This document shows positions 25,126 through 33,474 of a stretch of 40,671 nt of DNA, one piece after another. The stretch is taken from the NCBI RefSeq assembly GCF_001182895.1, contig NZ_LFQR01000102.1, positions 1 through 40,671 of the forward strand, read 5' to 3'. How positions within the stretch are numbered: the stretch's first letter is position 1; each line of letters opens with the position of its first letter. The notes below the pieces were generated by a model. That model did no database searches. It saw only the letters and a program-made list of their open reading frames with translations, and was not told where the DNA came from. Both the position numbers and the translations under genes were made by a program. The stretch is from Frateuria defendens. GTDB lineage: Bacteria > Pseudomonadota > Gammaproteobacteria > Xanthomonadales > Rhodanobacteraceae.

Positions 25126-25587
25126 ATGAATAAGTTTTCGTCCGAACAGCTGCGGCGCTGCGGGGCTGCATGGGGTTTCAGCCTGATCGAGCTGATGATC
25201 GTGGTGGCGATCATCGCCATCCTGGCGGCGATCGCCTATCCGTCGTATACGCGCTATGTCGCCAAGACCCGGCGAGTGGCGGCGGAAGGCTGCCTGTCGG
25301 AGTACGCCAACTACATGGAGCGGTACTACACCACCAACCTTGCCTACGACAAAGATCCAGATGGCACTGACAACCCGCTCCCGGGGCTGGATTGTGCGAG
25401 CTCATCGCAAACCGGTGGGGATTACGACTACACCTTCCCGGTTCTGACGGTATCCAGCTTTACCGTGCAGGCCAAGGCGAAGGGTGCGCAGGCTACCCGC
25501 GACGCGCAGTGCACGCCGCTGACGCTGGATCAGGCCGGTACGCGCAAGGTCAACGACGCCACCACGCTGGTGGGCCAGTGCTGGTAG
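25126..25587 (+). CDS. pilE: Type IV pilin-like protein PilE (second cluster)
   Basis: A protein of 153 residues with a short leader ending in WG and then FSLIELMIVVAIIAILAAIA YPSYTRYV, a canonical type IV pilin helix with Glu at +5. The C-terminal half has CLSEYANYMERYYTTNLAYD and the Cys-containing D-region ending VGQCW, typical of PilE minor pilins. AACAGGGGAGCC before the ATG at 25126 supports this start. It is the last gene of the plus-strand operon and converges with mfd. Confidence 0.92.
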   Translation: MNKFSSEQLRRCGAAWGFSLIELMIVVAIIAILAAIAYPSYTRYVAKTRRVAAEGCLSEYANYMERYYTTNLAYDKDPDGTDNPLPGLDCASSSQTGGDYDYTFPVLTVSSFTVQAKAKGAQATRDAQCTPLTLDQAGTRKVNDATTLVGQCW

Positions 25588-25662
25588 GCGGCGCCTGATA
25601 GCCAGTCAGGGAAGGGCGGCGCGGCTATTGGCCGTGATCGGCAGGGCCGGCAAGGCCAGGCC

Positions 25663-28600
25663 CTAACCCAACCGCCGCGCCCCCAACTGCACCAGCACTT
25701 CCTGCGCACTGCGAATCCGCTCGCTCGCCCCGGGCAGGTCGAGGATGATCCTCAGCTTGTCCTGGCCGTCGAGTTTGTACACGCGCGGCTGGCCCTGGAT
25801 CAGGCGGAGTATCGCCATCGGCTCCACTTCGGGCTGATCGCGGAAGCTGATGCGGCCGCCGTTGGCGCCGAAGTCGAGCTTGCGGATGCCGAGCGGGGTG
25901 GCCATCAGCTTGAGGCCGGCGAGGGCGAACAGCTGCTTGGCGGGGTCGGGCAGCAGGCCGAAGCGGTCGATCATCTCCACCTGCAGGTCGCGCAGCGCCT
26001 CCTCGTTGCGGGCGCTGGCGATGCGCTTGTAGAGCGTCAGGCGCGTGTGCACGTCCGGCAGATAGTCGTCGGGGATCAGCGCGGGCAGGTGCAACTCCAC
26101 CTCGGTCTCGTGCTCGGAGGAGAGGTCGAAGTCGGGCACCTTGCCGGACTTGAGCGCGCGCACCGCGCGGTCCAGCAGCTCGGTGTAGAGGCCGAAGCCG
26201 ATCTCCTGGATCTGGCCGGACTGCTCGTCGCCCAGCAGCTCGCCGGCGCCGCGGATCTCCAGGTCGTGGGTGGCGAGGGTGAAGCCCGCGCCCAGTTCCT
26301 CCAGCGAGGCCAGCGCCTCCAGGCGCTTCTCCGCATCGGCGGTGATGGCCTTGCGGTCGGGCACGATCAGGTAGGCGTACGCGCGGTGATGCGAGCGGCC
26401 CACGCGGCCGCGCAGCTGATGCAGCTGGGCCAGGCCGAAGCGGTCGGCGCGGTCGATGACGATGGTGTTGGCGGTGGGGATGTCGATGCCGGTCTCGATG
26501 ATGGTGGTGCACACCAGCACGTTGAAGCGCTGGCGATGGAAATCCGCCATCACGCGCTCCAGCTCGCGTTCGGGCATCTGGCCGTGGGCGATGCCGATGC
26601 GCGCGTCGGGGATCAGCTCCTGCAATTCGCGCGCGCTGCGCTCGATCGACTCCACCTCGTTGTGCAGGAAGTACACCTGGCCGCCGCGCGACAGCTCGCG
26701 CTGGAACGCCTCGCGGATCAGCGCCGGCTCCCACGCCGAGATGAAGGTGCGCACGGCCATGCGGTGCGCGGGCGGGGTGGTGATGAGGGAGAGATCGCGC
26801 AGCCCGCTCATCGCCATGTTGAGCGTGCGCGGGATCGGCGTGGCGGTGAGGGTGAGCAGGTCCACCTCGGCGCGCAGCTTCTTCAGCTGCTCCTTCTGGC
26901 GCACGCCGAAGCGCTGCTCCTCGTCCACGATCACCAGGCCCAGCTGCTTGAACTTGATGTCCGGCTGCAGCAGCTTGTGGGTGCCCACGATCACGTCGAT
27001 CTGGCCCTCGGCCAGGCGCTTGAGCGCCTCGTTCACTTCCCTTGTGGACTTGAAGCGCGAGAGCACGTCCACCTTCACCGGCCAGTCGGCGAAGCGGTCG
27101 GCGAAGTTGCGGTAGTGCTGCTGGGCGAGCAGGGTGGTGGGCACCAGCACCGCCACCTGCTTGCCGGCGGCGGCGGCGGCGAAGGCGGCGCGCAGCGCCA
27201 CCTCGGTCTTGCCGAAGCCCACGTCGCCGCAGATCACGCGGTCCATCGCGCGCGGCGCGGCAAGATCGCCCAGCACTGCGTCGATGGCGTGTTCCTGGTC
27301 CGGCGTTTCCTCGAACGGGAAGCTGGCGCCGAATTCCTCCACCAATTGGCGGTCCACGACCATCGACTCGCCGCCGCGCGCCTCGCGCTGGGCGTAGATG
27401 GCGAGGAGTTCCGCCGCCACGTCGCGCACCTTCTCCGCCGCCTTCTTGCGCGCGCGCTCCCAGGCGTCGCCGCCCAGCGAGTGCAGCGGCGCCAGTTCCG
27501 GCGCGGTGCCGGAGTAGCGGCTCACCAGGCCAAGCTGGGCCACCGGCACGTAGAGCTTGTCGCCCTTGGCGTACTCGATCACCAGGAACTCGCCGTCCAT
27601 GCCGCCCAGCTCCATCGACACCAGGCCCTGGTAGCGGCCCACGCCGTGGTCCACGTGCACGATGGGCGCGCCGAGGGTCAGCTCGGTGAGGTCGCGGATG
27701 ATGGTGTCGGGGTCGCGCGCGGCGCCGCGGCGGCGCCGGCGGTCGGTGCGCACGCGCTCGCCGTAGAGCTCGCGCTCGGTGAGCACGGTGAGCGCGGGTT
27801 GGGTGAGCGCGAAGCCCTGTTCCAGCGGGGCGATGGTGATGGCGAACTTCGGGCCCGCCTGAGCCCCCTCCCCGGCTTGCAGGGGAGGGTTGGGGAGGAG
27901 AAAGGCTTGCCAGCCCTCGATGTTGTCCGGCTTCAACCCCGCCGCGGCGAGGGTCTCGATCAGCGCCTCGCGCCGCCCCGCCGAGTCGGCAGCGACCAGC
28001 ACGCGGCCGGGGTAGCTGGCGAGGAAGTGCCGCAGCGAGGTGCCGGGCTCCTCGCCCTTGCGGTTGAGCGGCAGCTCGGGCGCGGGCTGGGTGCCGACGT
28101 CGATGGCGTGGGGATGGCCGGGCTCGACCACCTCCGCACGCAGCCGGCGATTGAGCTGCTCGCGCAGGGTTTCCGGGCCGAGGTAGAGCTCGGCCGGCGG
28201 CAGCACCGGGCGCTCGATGTCGTGCGCGCGCTGCTCGTAGCGCTCGGCGGTCTGGCCCCAGAACTGCTCGGCGGCGTCGAGCACGCCTTCACCCAGCACG
28301 AAGAGCGCATCGTCGGCGAGGTAGTCGAACAGCGTGGCGGTCTGCGCGAAGAACAGCGGCAGGTAGTATTCGATGCCGCCCGGCGTCACGCCCTCCTTCA
28401 TGTCCTGGTAGAGCGGGCAGCGGCGGATGTCGATGGGGAAGCGCTCGCGCAGGCGGCTGCGGAAATCCTTGGCGGCGTCCTCGGTGAGCGGGAACTCGCG
28501 CGCGGGCAGCAGCTCGACCTTGTCCACCGGGTGCTGCGAGCGCTGCGTCTCCGGGTCGAAGCTGCGGATGGATTCCACTTCGTCGTCGAACAGCTCGACG

Positions 28601-29151
28601 CGGTAGGGTTCGGCCGCGCCCATCGGGAAGATGTCGATCAGCGCGCCGCGCACGGCGAAGTCGCCGGGCTCGGCCACCTGCGGCACGTTGCGGTAGCCCG
28701 ACGCCTCCAGCCGCCGCTGCTCGGCGGCGAGGTCGAGCTTCTGGCCCTTGGCCACCACCAGTCCGGAGCCGGTGATGTGCGTGCGCGGGGCGATGCGCTG
28801 CATCAGCGTGGCGACGGGCACCACCAGCACGCCGCGCTGGGTCGAGGGCAGCCGATACAGCGTGGCGATGCGCTGGGAGACCACTTCCGGGTGCGGGCTG
28901 AAGACGTCGTAGGGCAGCGTCTCCCAGTCGGGGAAGTGCAGCACCGGCAAGTCGCCGGCGAAGAGGCGCAGCTCGTCCTCCAGCGTGTGCGCGCGCTGCG
29001 TGTCGCGCGTTACCGCCACCAGCAGGCCGTTGTGCGAGCGGGCTGCCTCGGCCACCAGCAGGGCGCGGGCGGAGCCGTGCGGCGGCGTCCAGTAGCGGCG
29101 CTGCTTGGGGCTGGTGGGGGGCGGGGGATGCGGAAGCGGGGGAGTGGGCAT
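25663..29151 (-). CDS. mfd: Transcription-repair coupling factor Mfd
   Basis: A protein of 1,162 residues, close to the E. coli protein (1,148). It releases stalled RNA polymerase and recruits UvrA. Order of domains: an N-terminal UvrB-like part (HFPDWETLPYDVFSPHPEVV), the RNA polymerase-interacting domain (DPDTIIRDLTELTLGAPIVH VDHGVGRYQGL), the RecG-like motor with Walker A (GDVGFGKTEVAL, about 640), the DEEQ box (VIVDEEQRFGV) and motif VI (QLRGRVGRSHHRAYAYL), then the C-terminal TRCF domain. The start is taken at MPTPPLP, where the alignable part begins. Residues about 418-433 (LPNPPLQAGEGAQAG) look like an in-frame insert encoded by a repeat. Confidence 0.95.
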   Translation of the reverse strand: MPTPPLPHPPPPTSPKQRRYWTPPHGSARALLVAEAARSHNGLLVAVTRDTQRAHTLEDELRLFAGDLPVLHFPDWETLPYDVFSPHPEVVSQRIATLYRLPSTQRGVLVVPVATLMQRIAPRTHITGSGLVVAKGQKLDLAAEQRRLEASGYRNVPQVAEPGDFAVRGALIDIFPMGAAEPYRVELFDDEVESIRSFDPETQRSQHPVDKVELLPAREFPLTEDAAKDFRSRLRERFPIDIRRCPLYQDMKEGVTPGGIEYYLPLFFAQTATLFDYLADDALFVLGEGVLDAAEQFWGQTAERYEQRAHDIERPVLPPAELYLGPETLREQLNRRLRAEVVEPGHPHAIDVGTQPAPELPLNRKGEEPGTSLRHFLASYPGRVLVAADSAGRREALIETLAAAGLKPDNIEGWQAFLLPNPPLQAGEGAQAGPKFAITIAPLEQGFALTQPALTVLTERELYGERVRTDRRRRRGAARDPDTIIRDLTELTLGAPIVHVDHGVGRYQGLVSMELGGMDGEFLVIEYAKGDKLYVPVAQLGLVSRYSGTAPELAPLHSLGGDAWERARKKAAEKVRDVAAELLAIYAQREARGGESMVVDRQLVEEFGASFPFEETPDQEHAIDAVLGDLAAPRAMDRVICGDVGFGKTEVALRAAFAAAAAGKQVAVLVPTTLLAQQHYRNFADRFADWPVKVDVLSRFKSTREVNEALKRLAEGQIDVIVGTHKLLQPDIKFKQLGLVIVDEEQRFGVRQKEQLKKLRAEVDLLTLTATPIPRTLNMAMSGLRDLSLITTPPAHRMAVRTFISAWEPALIREAFQRELSRGGQVYFLHNEVESIERSARELQELIPDARIGIAHGQMPERELERVMADFHRQRFNVLVCTTIIETGIDIPTANTIVIDRADRFGLAQLHQLRGRVGRSHHRAYAYLIVPDRKAITADAEKRLEALASLEELGAGFTLATHDLEIRGAGELLGDEQSGQIQEIGFGLYTELLDRAVRALKSGKVPDFDLSSEHETEVELHLPALIPDDYLPDVHTRLTLYKRIASARNEEALRDLQVEMIDRFGLLPDPAKQLFALAGLKLMATPLGIRKLDFGANGGRISFRDQPEVEPMAILRLIQGQPRVYKLDGQDKLRIILDLPGASERIRSAQEVLVQLGARRLG
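27866..27899. repeat. Intergenic-type palindromic repeat inserted in mfd
   Basis: CCCTCCCC (27866-27873) and GGGGAGGG (27882-27889) form a hairpin, followed by TTGGGGAGG. This resembles the CCTCTCCCC/GGGGAGAGG repeat at 36700-36722 and falls inside the mfd reading frame without breaking it. Confidence 0.6.
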
Positions 29152-29294
29152 GAAGACGCTTGGATTCGCTCGTGGCGGCGGCCGCGGGCCGCGCCGGGAA
29201 AGCGTACAAGTGTAGCGCGACGCCTCCGCGGGCTGCGGGAGGCGACCCGCGACGCAGGGCGTTCGGGTGCCCGGCCGCGCCGGCGGCCGTGGCG

Positions 29295-29909
29295 TTACAG
29301 GCGCAGCGAGACCTGCGCCGTGCCCGGCTCGTCGGCTATCAGGCGTGTGGTGAAGCCGAGCCGGCGGCAGAATTCCAGCATCGGCCGGTTCTCGATCAGC
29401 ACGTAGCCCCACAGCTCGGCGAGGCTGCGGCGGCGGCATTCGTCCAGCAGGTGGCCCATCAGCAGCGCGCCGAGGCCGAGGCGGCTCCAGTCGCGCTCGA
29501 CCAGCACCGAGAATTCGGCGCTGTCGCTGGCCTCGTCCACGTAGATGCGGCCCACGCCGCGCATCTCGGCCGGCGCGCGCGTCTCGTCCATCAGCACGAA
29601 GGCGGCCTCGCAGGCCGGGTCGATGCGGCACATGCGCTGCGCCATCGGCTCGGGCAGCTCGGACATGGGGTGCAGGAAGCGGCGGCGGACGTCCTCGGCC
29701 GGCAGGCGGGCGAAGCAGCGGCGCATGGCGGCCACGTCGCCGGGCACGATCGGGCGCAGGTGCAGGGTGCGGCCGTCGCGGACATGCACCGGCTCGCCCG
29801 GCGACGCCGGCACCCCCTGCGGCCGCGCAAAACGCTGGCGGCTGGGTAGCGGCAGCGTGGCGGGCGCGGGGAGCGGAAGGTCGATGGCCGGAGACATCAG
29901 CATGTCCAT
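29295..29909 (-). CDS. GNAT-family N-acetyltransferase
   Basis: A protein of 204 residues. The N-terminal 45 residues are low complexity and proline-rich. The GNAT fold follows: VHVRDGRTLHLRPIVPGDVA, then ARLPAEDVRRRFLHPMSELP, the acetyl-CoA-binding beta4-alpha3 region (SVLVERDWSRLGLGALLMGH LL) and IENRPMLEFCRRLGF. This type resembles the GNAT domains linked to protein or small-molecule acetylation; the substrate cannot be told. The start at 29909 (MDMLMSP) is uncertain, with ATG options at 29903 and 29897. It lies upstream of mfd on the same strand with a 143-bp gap. Confidence 0.85.
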   Translation of the reverse strand: MDMLMSPAIDLPLPAPATLPLPSRQRFARPQGVPASPGEPVHVRDGRTLHLRPIVPGDVAAMRRCFARLPAEDVRRRFLHPMSELPEPMAQRMCRIDPACEAAFVLMDETRAPAEMRGVGRIYVDEASDSAEFSVLVERDWSRLGLGALLMGHLLDECRRRSLAELWGYVLIENRPMLEFCRRLGFTTRLIADEPGTAQVSLRL

Positions 29910-30090
29910 ACTTTGCCGTATTGTGTGCGGTGCAGCATGAACGGAAAAGTTCAGTGTAGCGCTTCGGGCTGTGGCGTAATGTCGCGCTGACCTGGCGATC
30001 CGGGCGGTGCGAGGCGGTGCGACGGACGGACGTCCACTCCTTCGTTCTTCCTTGCCCTGCGCGCAAACAGCTCCCGGCGCGGGGCACTGG

Positions 30091-30110
30091 GAGATCATGA
30101 ACAGGCTCTT
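30091..30110 (-). repeat. Dispersed AGCCTGTTCatGATCTC repeat, copy 1
   Basis: On the minus strand AAGAGCCTGTTCATGATCTC. Related copies occur at 38459-38484 and 40496-40522 (both with CCTGTTC, GATCT and TGCGGG). The three positions are in intergenic or decayed sequence. Confidence 0.5.
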
Positions 30111-30112
30111 GC

Positions 30113-30256
30113 ATGGCGCGGGCGCACTGGGTGGCGGTCGTCGAGCCGGGGCGTTTCGCCACCGCCGAACTGGAGCGCTTCGTGCGCGAGTCGTATGCGC
30201 TGGTGCGGGCCAGGCTCACCAAGAAGGCGCAGGCGGCGCTGGGGCCGCTGCCGTAG
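30113..30256 (+). pseudogene. C-terminal remnant of a YjbR/MmcQ-type protein
   Basis: A 47-residue reading frame (MARAHWVAVVEPGRFATAEL, ESYALVRARLTKKAQAALGP). It matches the C-terminal end of YjbR-type small DNA-binding proteins, which usually read WxxVxLDG, ELxxLIxxSYxLV, and AKLPKK. The N-terminal two thirds are missing; upstream is the dispersed repeat at 30091. It is most likely a decay product rather than an independent gene. Confidence 0.5.
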
Positions 30257-30332
30257 GCGGCCGGGCGAAGCGGCGAGGGTGGGGCGGGCGTTGCCGCCCC
30301 GGCGATGCGAGCGCGGCGGCCGCCGCCGTGCG

Positions 30333-31241
30333 TCAGTCGGCCAGGTCCGGCTCGAAGAAGCTCCAGCGCACCTCGGCGAACTGCGCTTTCATGGCGGCCT
30401 CGACCACGTTGATGGCCTCGGCCAGGCTATGGCCGTCGGGGGTGGGCGTCATCTGCGCCTTCACCGCCACCATCACGTCCGGGCCCATCTGCAGGGTGAT
30501 CAGGTTGAGCACCTCGGCCACTTCCGGGCGGCTCTTGAGGAAGGTGAGCAGCTCGGCGCGCCGGCGCGGCTCGATGCCCTGGCCGATCAGCAGCGCCTTC
30601 ACCTCCACCGCCACGGCGACCGCCACCACCACCAGCAGCACGCCGATGGCGATGGTGCCCAGCGCGTCGAACAGCAGGTTGCCGGTGAGCATGGTGGCGC
30701 CCACGGCCAGCGCCGCCAGCACCAGGCCGATCAGCGCGGCGAGATCCTCGCCGAAGATCACCAGCAACTCGCTCGAGCGCGTGTGGCGGAACCACTGCCA
30801 CAACCCCATCTCGCCGCGCGCCTTGTTCACCTCCTGCAGGCAGCCGCGCATGGAGATGCCCTCGGCCACGATGCCGAACACCAGCACGCCCAGCGCCAGC
30901 CACGGCCATTTCAGCGGCTCGGGCTCGCTCAGCTTGTGCACGCCCTCGTAGATGGAGAACATGCCGCCCACGCTGAAAAGCAGGATCGCCACCAGGAACG
31001 ACCAGAAGTACAGCGCGCGCCCCCAGCCCAGCGGGAACTCGTCCGAGGGCGGCCGCTTGGCCTGGCGCAGGCCGAGCAGCAGCAGGCCCTGGTTGCCGCA
31101 GTCGGCCAGCGAGTGCACCGCTTCGGCCAGCATCGCGCCCGAGCCGGTGATCACCGCGGCGACCAGCTTGCTGAGGAAGATGGCGAAGTTGGCGCCGAGC
31201 GCGAGGAAGATGGCTTTGGTCGAATCGGCGTGACCGGACAT
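30333..31241 (-). CDS. Cation diffusion facilitator family transporter
   Basis: A protein of 302 residues of the inner membrane. It has about six membrane helices (for example FLALGANFAIFLSKLVAAVI, YFWSFLVAILLFSVGGMFSI, ALGTIAIGVLLVVVAVAVAV), the CDF motif AEAVHSLADCGNQ in the second helix, and the cytoplasmic domain at the C-terminus (VAEVLNLITLQMGPDVMVAV). The GEDLAALIGLVLAAL segment carries the second metal-site Asp. The type is the SLC30A9-like branch; zinc, iron or another divalent metal is exported. The metal cannot be assigned from sequence alone. The copper operon lies 1.7 kb away, but the gene is separately transcribed. Confidence 0.9.
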   Translation of the reverse strand: MSGHADSTKAIFLALGANFAIFLSKLVAAVITGSGAMLAEAVHSLADCGNQGLLLLGLRQAKRPPSDEFPLGWGRALYFWSFLVAILLFSVGGMFSIYEGVHKLSEPEPLKWPWLALGVLVFGIVAEGISMRGCLQEVNKARGEMGLWQWFRHTRSSELLVIFGEDLAALIGLVLAALAVGATMLTGNLLFDALGTIAIGVLLVVVAVAVAVEVKALLIGQGIEPRRRAELLTFLKSRPEVAEVLNLITLQMGPDVMVAVKAQMTPTPDGHSLAEAINVVEAAMKAQFAEVRWSFFEPDLAD

Positions 31242-31314
31242 GCGGCGTCGTGCTCCGTCCTTGAAGAGGGTGCCGGCAGTTTACCGGCGGCGAAGGATTT
31301 TGCGGCGCGGCGCG

Positions 31315-31818
31315 TCAACGGATGCCCACGCCCACTCCCACGCCAAAGTGCACGTTGTTGCGGCCGCGGGTCATCTCGTCCGCGCTCCACACGTGGGCCT
31401 GCGCCACCCGCACCAGCGGGAACACGTAGCCGGCATCGCCCACCCTGCCGGCGCGGCTGCCGTCGAGCTTGCCGCGCACGGTGAGCATGCCGCCCACTGG
31501 GTAGTCCAGCGATTCCACGTAGCCGGGCATGATGGCGATGAAGCGGCCGCTGCCGCTGTCGTTGGCCTTCGGCCGCTGCGAGCCGTCGAGCGGATAGGCC
31601 AGCACCTCGATCTCGCTGCGGTCGGCGAGGTTGGTGACGCCCACCACGCGACCGCCCCAGATCACCTCGCCGGCGGCGTAGCGCTCGGGCGACTGGGCCA
31701 CCTGGAACGGCGGCACGGCGAGGGTGGCGGGCGTGCTCTTGTAGATCGGCGCGGGCGCGCAGGCGGCCAGCGCCAGCAGTGGCAGGGCGGCGAGCAGGGT
31801 GTGGATGCGGCGGGACAT
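31315..31818 (-). CDS. Slp-family outer-membrane lipoprotein
   Basis: A protein of 167 residues with lipobox LAAC (LLALAACAPAPIYKS) and the Slp pattern: VPPFQVAQSPERYAAGEVIW GGRVVGVTNL, ADRSEIEVLAYPLDGSQRP, GRFIAIMPGYVESLDYPVGG MLTV, and the C-terminal YVFPLVRVAQAHVWS. E. coli Slp is induced on starvation and acid stress; the role here is not known. The C-terminal GVGVGVGIR tail is unusual but in frame. The ATG at 31818 is the only start that fits the signal peptide. Confidence 0.87.
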   Translation of the reverse strand: MSRRIHTLLAALPLLALAACAPAPIYKSTPATLAVPPFQVAQSPERYAAGEVIWGGRVVGVTNLADRSEIEVLAYPLDGSQRPKANDSGSGRFIAIMPGYVESLDYPVGGMLTVRGKLDGSRAGRVGDAGYVFPLVRVAQAHVWSADEMTRGRNNVHFGVGVGVGIR

Positions 31819-31931
31819 GACAGGGGCTCCGAAGAGGACCGGCGCGCGGTCCGGGCAGGCGTCGACACGGCCTACGCTACACCAAGCCAAGGTAGTCGCC
31901 GCCGTGTCGCGCCGGTGTGTCGGAAGGGCGC

Positions 31932-32870
31932 TCAGCGCCGCCGCGGCGGGCGGGCGCCGGCCGGGTGATGCACCGGTGCGCGGGCCACGGCCGGGTCCGC
32001 TTCCTCGACCAGCCAGTCCAGCGTGCACGCGGCCGGCTGCTGCGGCGAAAGCCGCTGCGCCAGCGCGCGCAACGGTTCGCGCAGCGCCTCGTCGAGCTTC
32101 CACGGCGCATTGAGCACCGCCATGCCCGAGCCGATCATGCGCAGCGGGGAATCCTCCGGCTGCACGCGCAGCTCCGCCCGCAGCACGCGACGGGCACCGC
32201 AATGCTGCAGCCAGCGCAGGAAGGGCTGCACCTGGCTGCGCTGTTTGAGCGGGTACCACACCGCGTAGACGCCGGTGGGCCAGCGCTCGAGCGCGGCCTT
32301 GAGCGCCTGTTCGATCCGCCGGTACTCGGCCTCCTGCGCCTCGTAGGGCGGGTCGATCAGCACCAGGCCGCGCTTCTCCTGCGGCGGCAGCAGCGCCTTG
32401 AGCGCGGCGTAGCCGTCGCGCTGGTGCACGTGCACGCGCGCATCGTGGCGGAACAGCTCGCGCAGGCGCGCGGCCTCCTCCGGGTGCAGCTCGCACAGCT
32501 GCGCGCTGTCCTGTTCGCGCAGCAGGCGCGCGGCCTGGAGCGGGGAGCCGGGGTAGAGCTTGAGGCCCGCCTCGTTGCCGGGCAGGGCGAGGATGTCGTC
32601 CAGCCAGTGGCGCAGCAGCGGCGGCAGCTCCTTGCCCGCGACCGCCGCGGGGGCGAGGTCGGGGAACAGCAGCCGCGCGATGCCGTCGCGGTATTCGCCG
32701 GTCTTGCCGGCCTCGCCGCCGTCGAGCGCGTAGCAGCCGCTGCCGGCGTGGGTGTCCAGGTAGGCGAACGGCGCGGGCTTGGCCTTCAGGGCTTCGATCA
32801 GCGTCCGCAGCACGACGTGCTTGAGGACGTCGGCGAAGTTGCCGGCGTGGTAGGCGTGGCGGTAATTCAT
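31932..32870 (-). CDS. rlmJ: 23S rRNA (adenine-2030-N6)-methyltransferase RlmJ
   Basis: A protein of 312 residues (E. coli 280). It methylates A2030 of 23S rRNA. N-terminal MNYRHAYHAGNFADVLKHVV is diagnostic for RlmJ; THAGSGCYAL is the AdoMet-binding motif I; LVLIDPPYE is motif IV of N6-adenine methylases. The C-terminal 30 residues (ADPAVARAPVHHPAGARPPR) are a basic, proline-rich extension lacking in E. coli. The ATG at 32870 gives the canonical N-terminus. Confidence 0.95.
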   Translation of the reverse strand: MNYRHAYHAGNFADVLKHVVLRTLIEALKAKPAPFAYLDTHAGSGCYALDGGEAGKTGEYRDGIARLLFPDLAPAAVAGKELPPLLRHWLDDILALPGNEAGLKLYPGSPLQAARLLREQDSAQLCELHPEEAARLRELFRHDARVHVHQRDGYAALKALLPPQEKRGLVLIDPPYEAQEAEYRRIEQALKAALERWPTGVYAVWYPLKQRSQVQPFLRWLQHCGARRVLRAELRVQPEDSPLRMIGSGMAVLNAPWKLDEALREPLRALAQRLSPQQPAACTLDWLVEEADPAVARAPVHHPAGARPPRRR

Positions 32871-32929
32871 GGCGAGGGCATCGGGGAGGGCCTTGCGAGT
32901 ATAGACGGCCGCACCCGCCTGGCCCCGCT

Positions 32930-32976
32930 TGGAGCCTGCTCCAGGGTTGAGCAGGTGGGCAGCGAGTGGCTATGCT
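32930..32976 (+). promoter_or_regulatory. Candidate copper-operon promoter with dyads
   Basis: A dyad TGGAGC-CT-GCTCCA (32930-32943) overlaps a second, CCTGCTC / GAGCAGG (32935-32955). TTGAGC (32947-32952) and TATGCT (32971-32976) with an 18-bp spacer could be -35 and -10. Transcription would then start about at the copL ATG (32983), giving a leaderless or nearly leaderless message. Confidence 0.35.
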
Positions 32977-32982
32977 CGGGGC

Positions 32983-33369
32983 ATGGTTCTGCTCCGCTTC
33001 CACCGCCTGCGCCGTTGCCGCGTGCTGTTCGCGCTGGCTTTCTGCGCGTGGCTGGCGCTGGCCGGCGTGGCGTGGGCGCAGCACGGCTGCTGCCTGGGCG
33101 GCGACGGAGCGGGCTCGGCCATGGCGGGCGCGATGTCGATGGTGCACCACCACGGCATGGCGCACGCCGGGCATGGGGAGCCGTTGGCCAGCCCTCACCA
33201 CGACCATGCCGCGGCGGACGACTGCTGCTGCGCGCACCTGCCCGCCTCGCTGCCACTGCCGGCGGGCGTGGCGATGAACACCCTCCCGGTCGCGGCGGTC
33301 TGGCACGCCTCCATCGTCGCGGCGCCGCAGCCGCCATGGGGGCCGCCGTTGCGGCCGCCGCTCGCCTGA
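32983..33369 (+). CDS. copL: CopL-type His/Cys-rich copper-responsive leader protein
   Basis: A protein of 128 residues with signal peptide (VLFALAFCAWLALAGVAWAQ) and a mature part rich in His, Met and Cys (HGCCLGG, MSMVHHHGMAHAGHGEP, HHDHAAADDCCCAHL). In Xanthomonas the small copL gene precedes copA and copB and is needed for their copper induction. Position, size and metal-ligand composition match; sequence identity to a known CopL cannot be checked here. The ATG at 32983 is the only plausible start for the signal peptide. Confidence 0.75.
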   Translation: MVLLRFHRLRRCRVLFALAFCAWLALAGVAWAQHGCCLGGDGAGSAMAGAMSMVHHHGMAHAGHGEPLASPHHDHAAADDCCCAHLPASLPLPAGVAMNTLPVAAVWHASIVAAPQPPWGPPLRPPLA

Positions 33370-33387
33370 TCCGTCCCCGATCGGCGT

Positions 33388-33407
33388 GCCCACCGTTCCC
33401 GGTGGGC
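33388..33407 (+). promoter_or_regulatory. Stem-loop between copL and copA
   Basis: GCCCACCG and CGGTGGGC pair perfectly around TTCC, 18 bases after the copL stop and 67 before copA. There is no U-run, so it is not a standard terminator; it may be an attenuator-like or mRNA-processing element. Confidence 0.45.
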
Positions 33408-33474
33408 GATGGCCCGCCTGCGCGGGCATGACGGAAGCACCGGCGGCACAGGCCGCACGGTGCCGGAGCGAGCA

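Noticed and set aside
26047-29406. 1,119-codon open frame on the plus strand
   Set aside because: It is antisense to mfd, His/Gln/Leu-rich and without motifs; mfd on the other strand is unmistakable.
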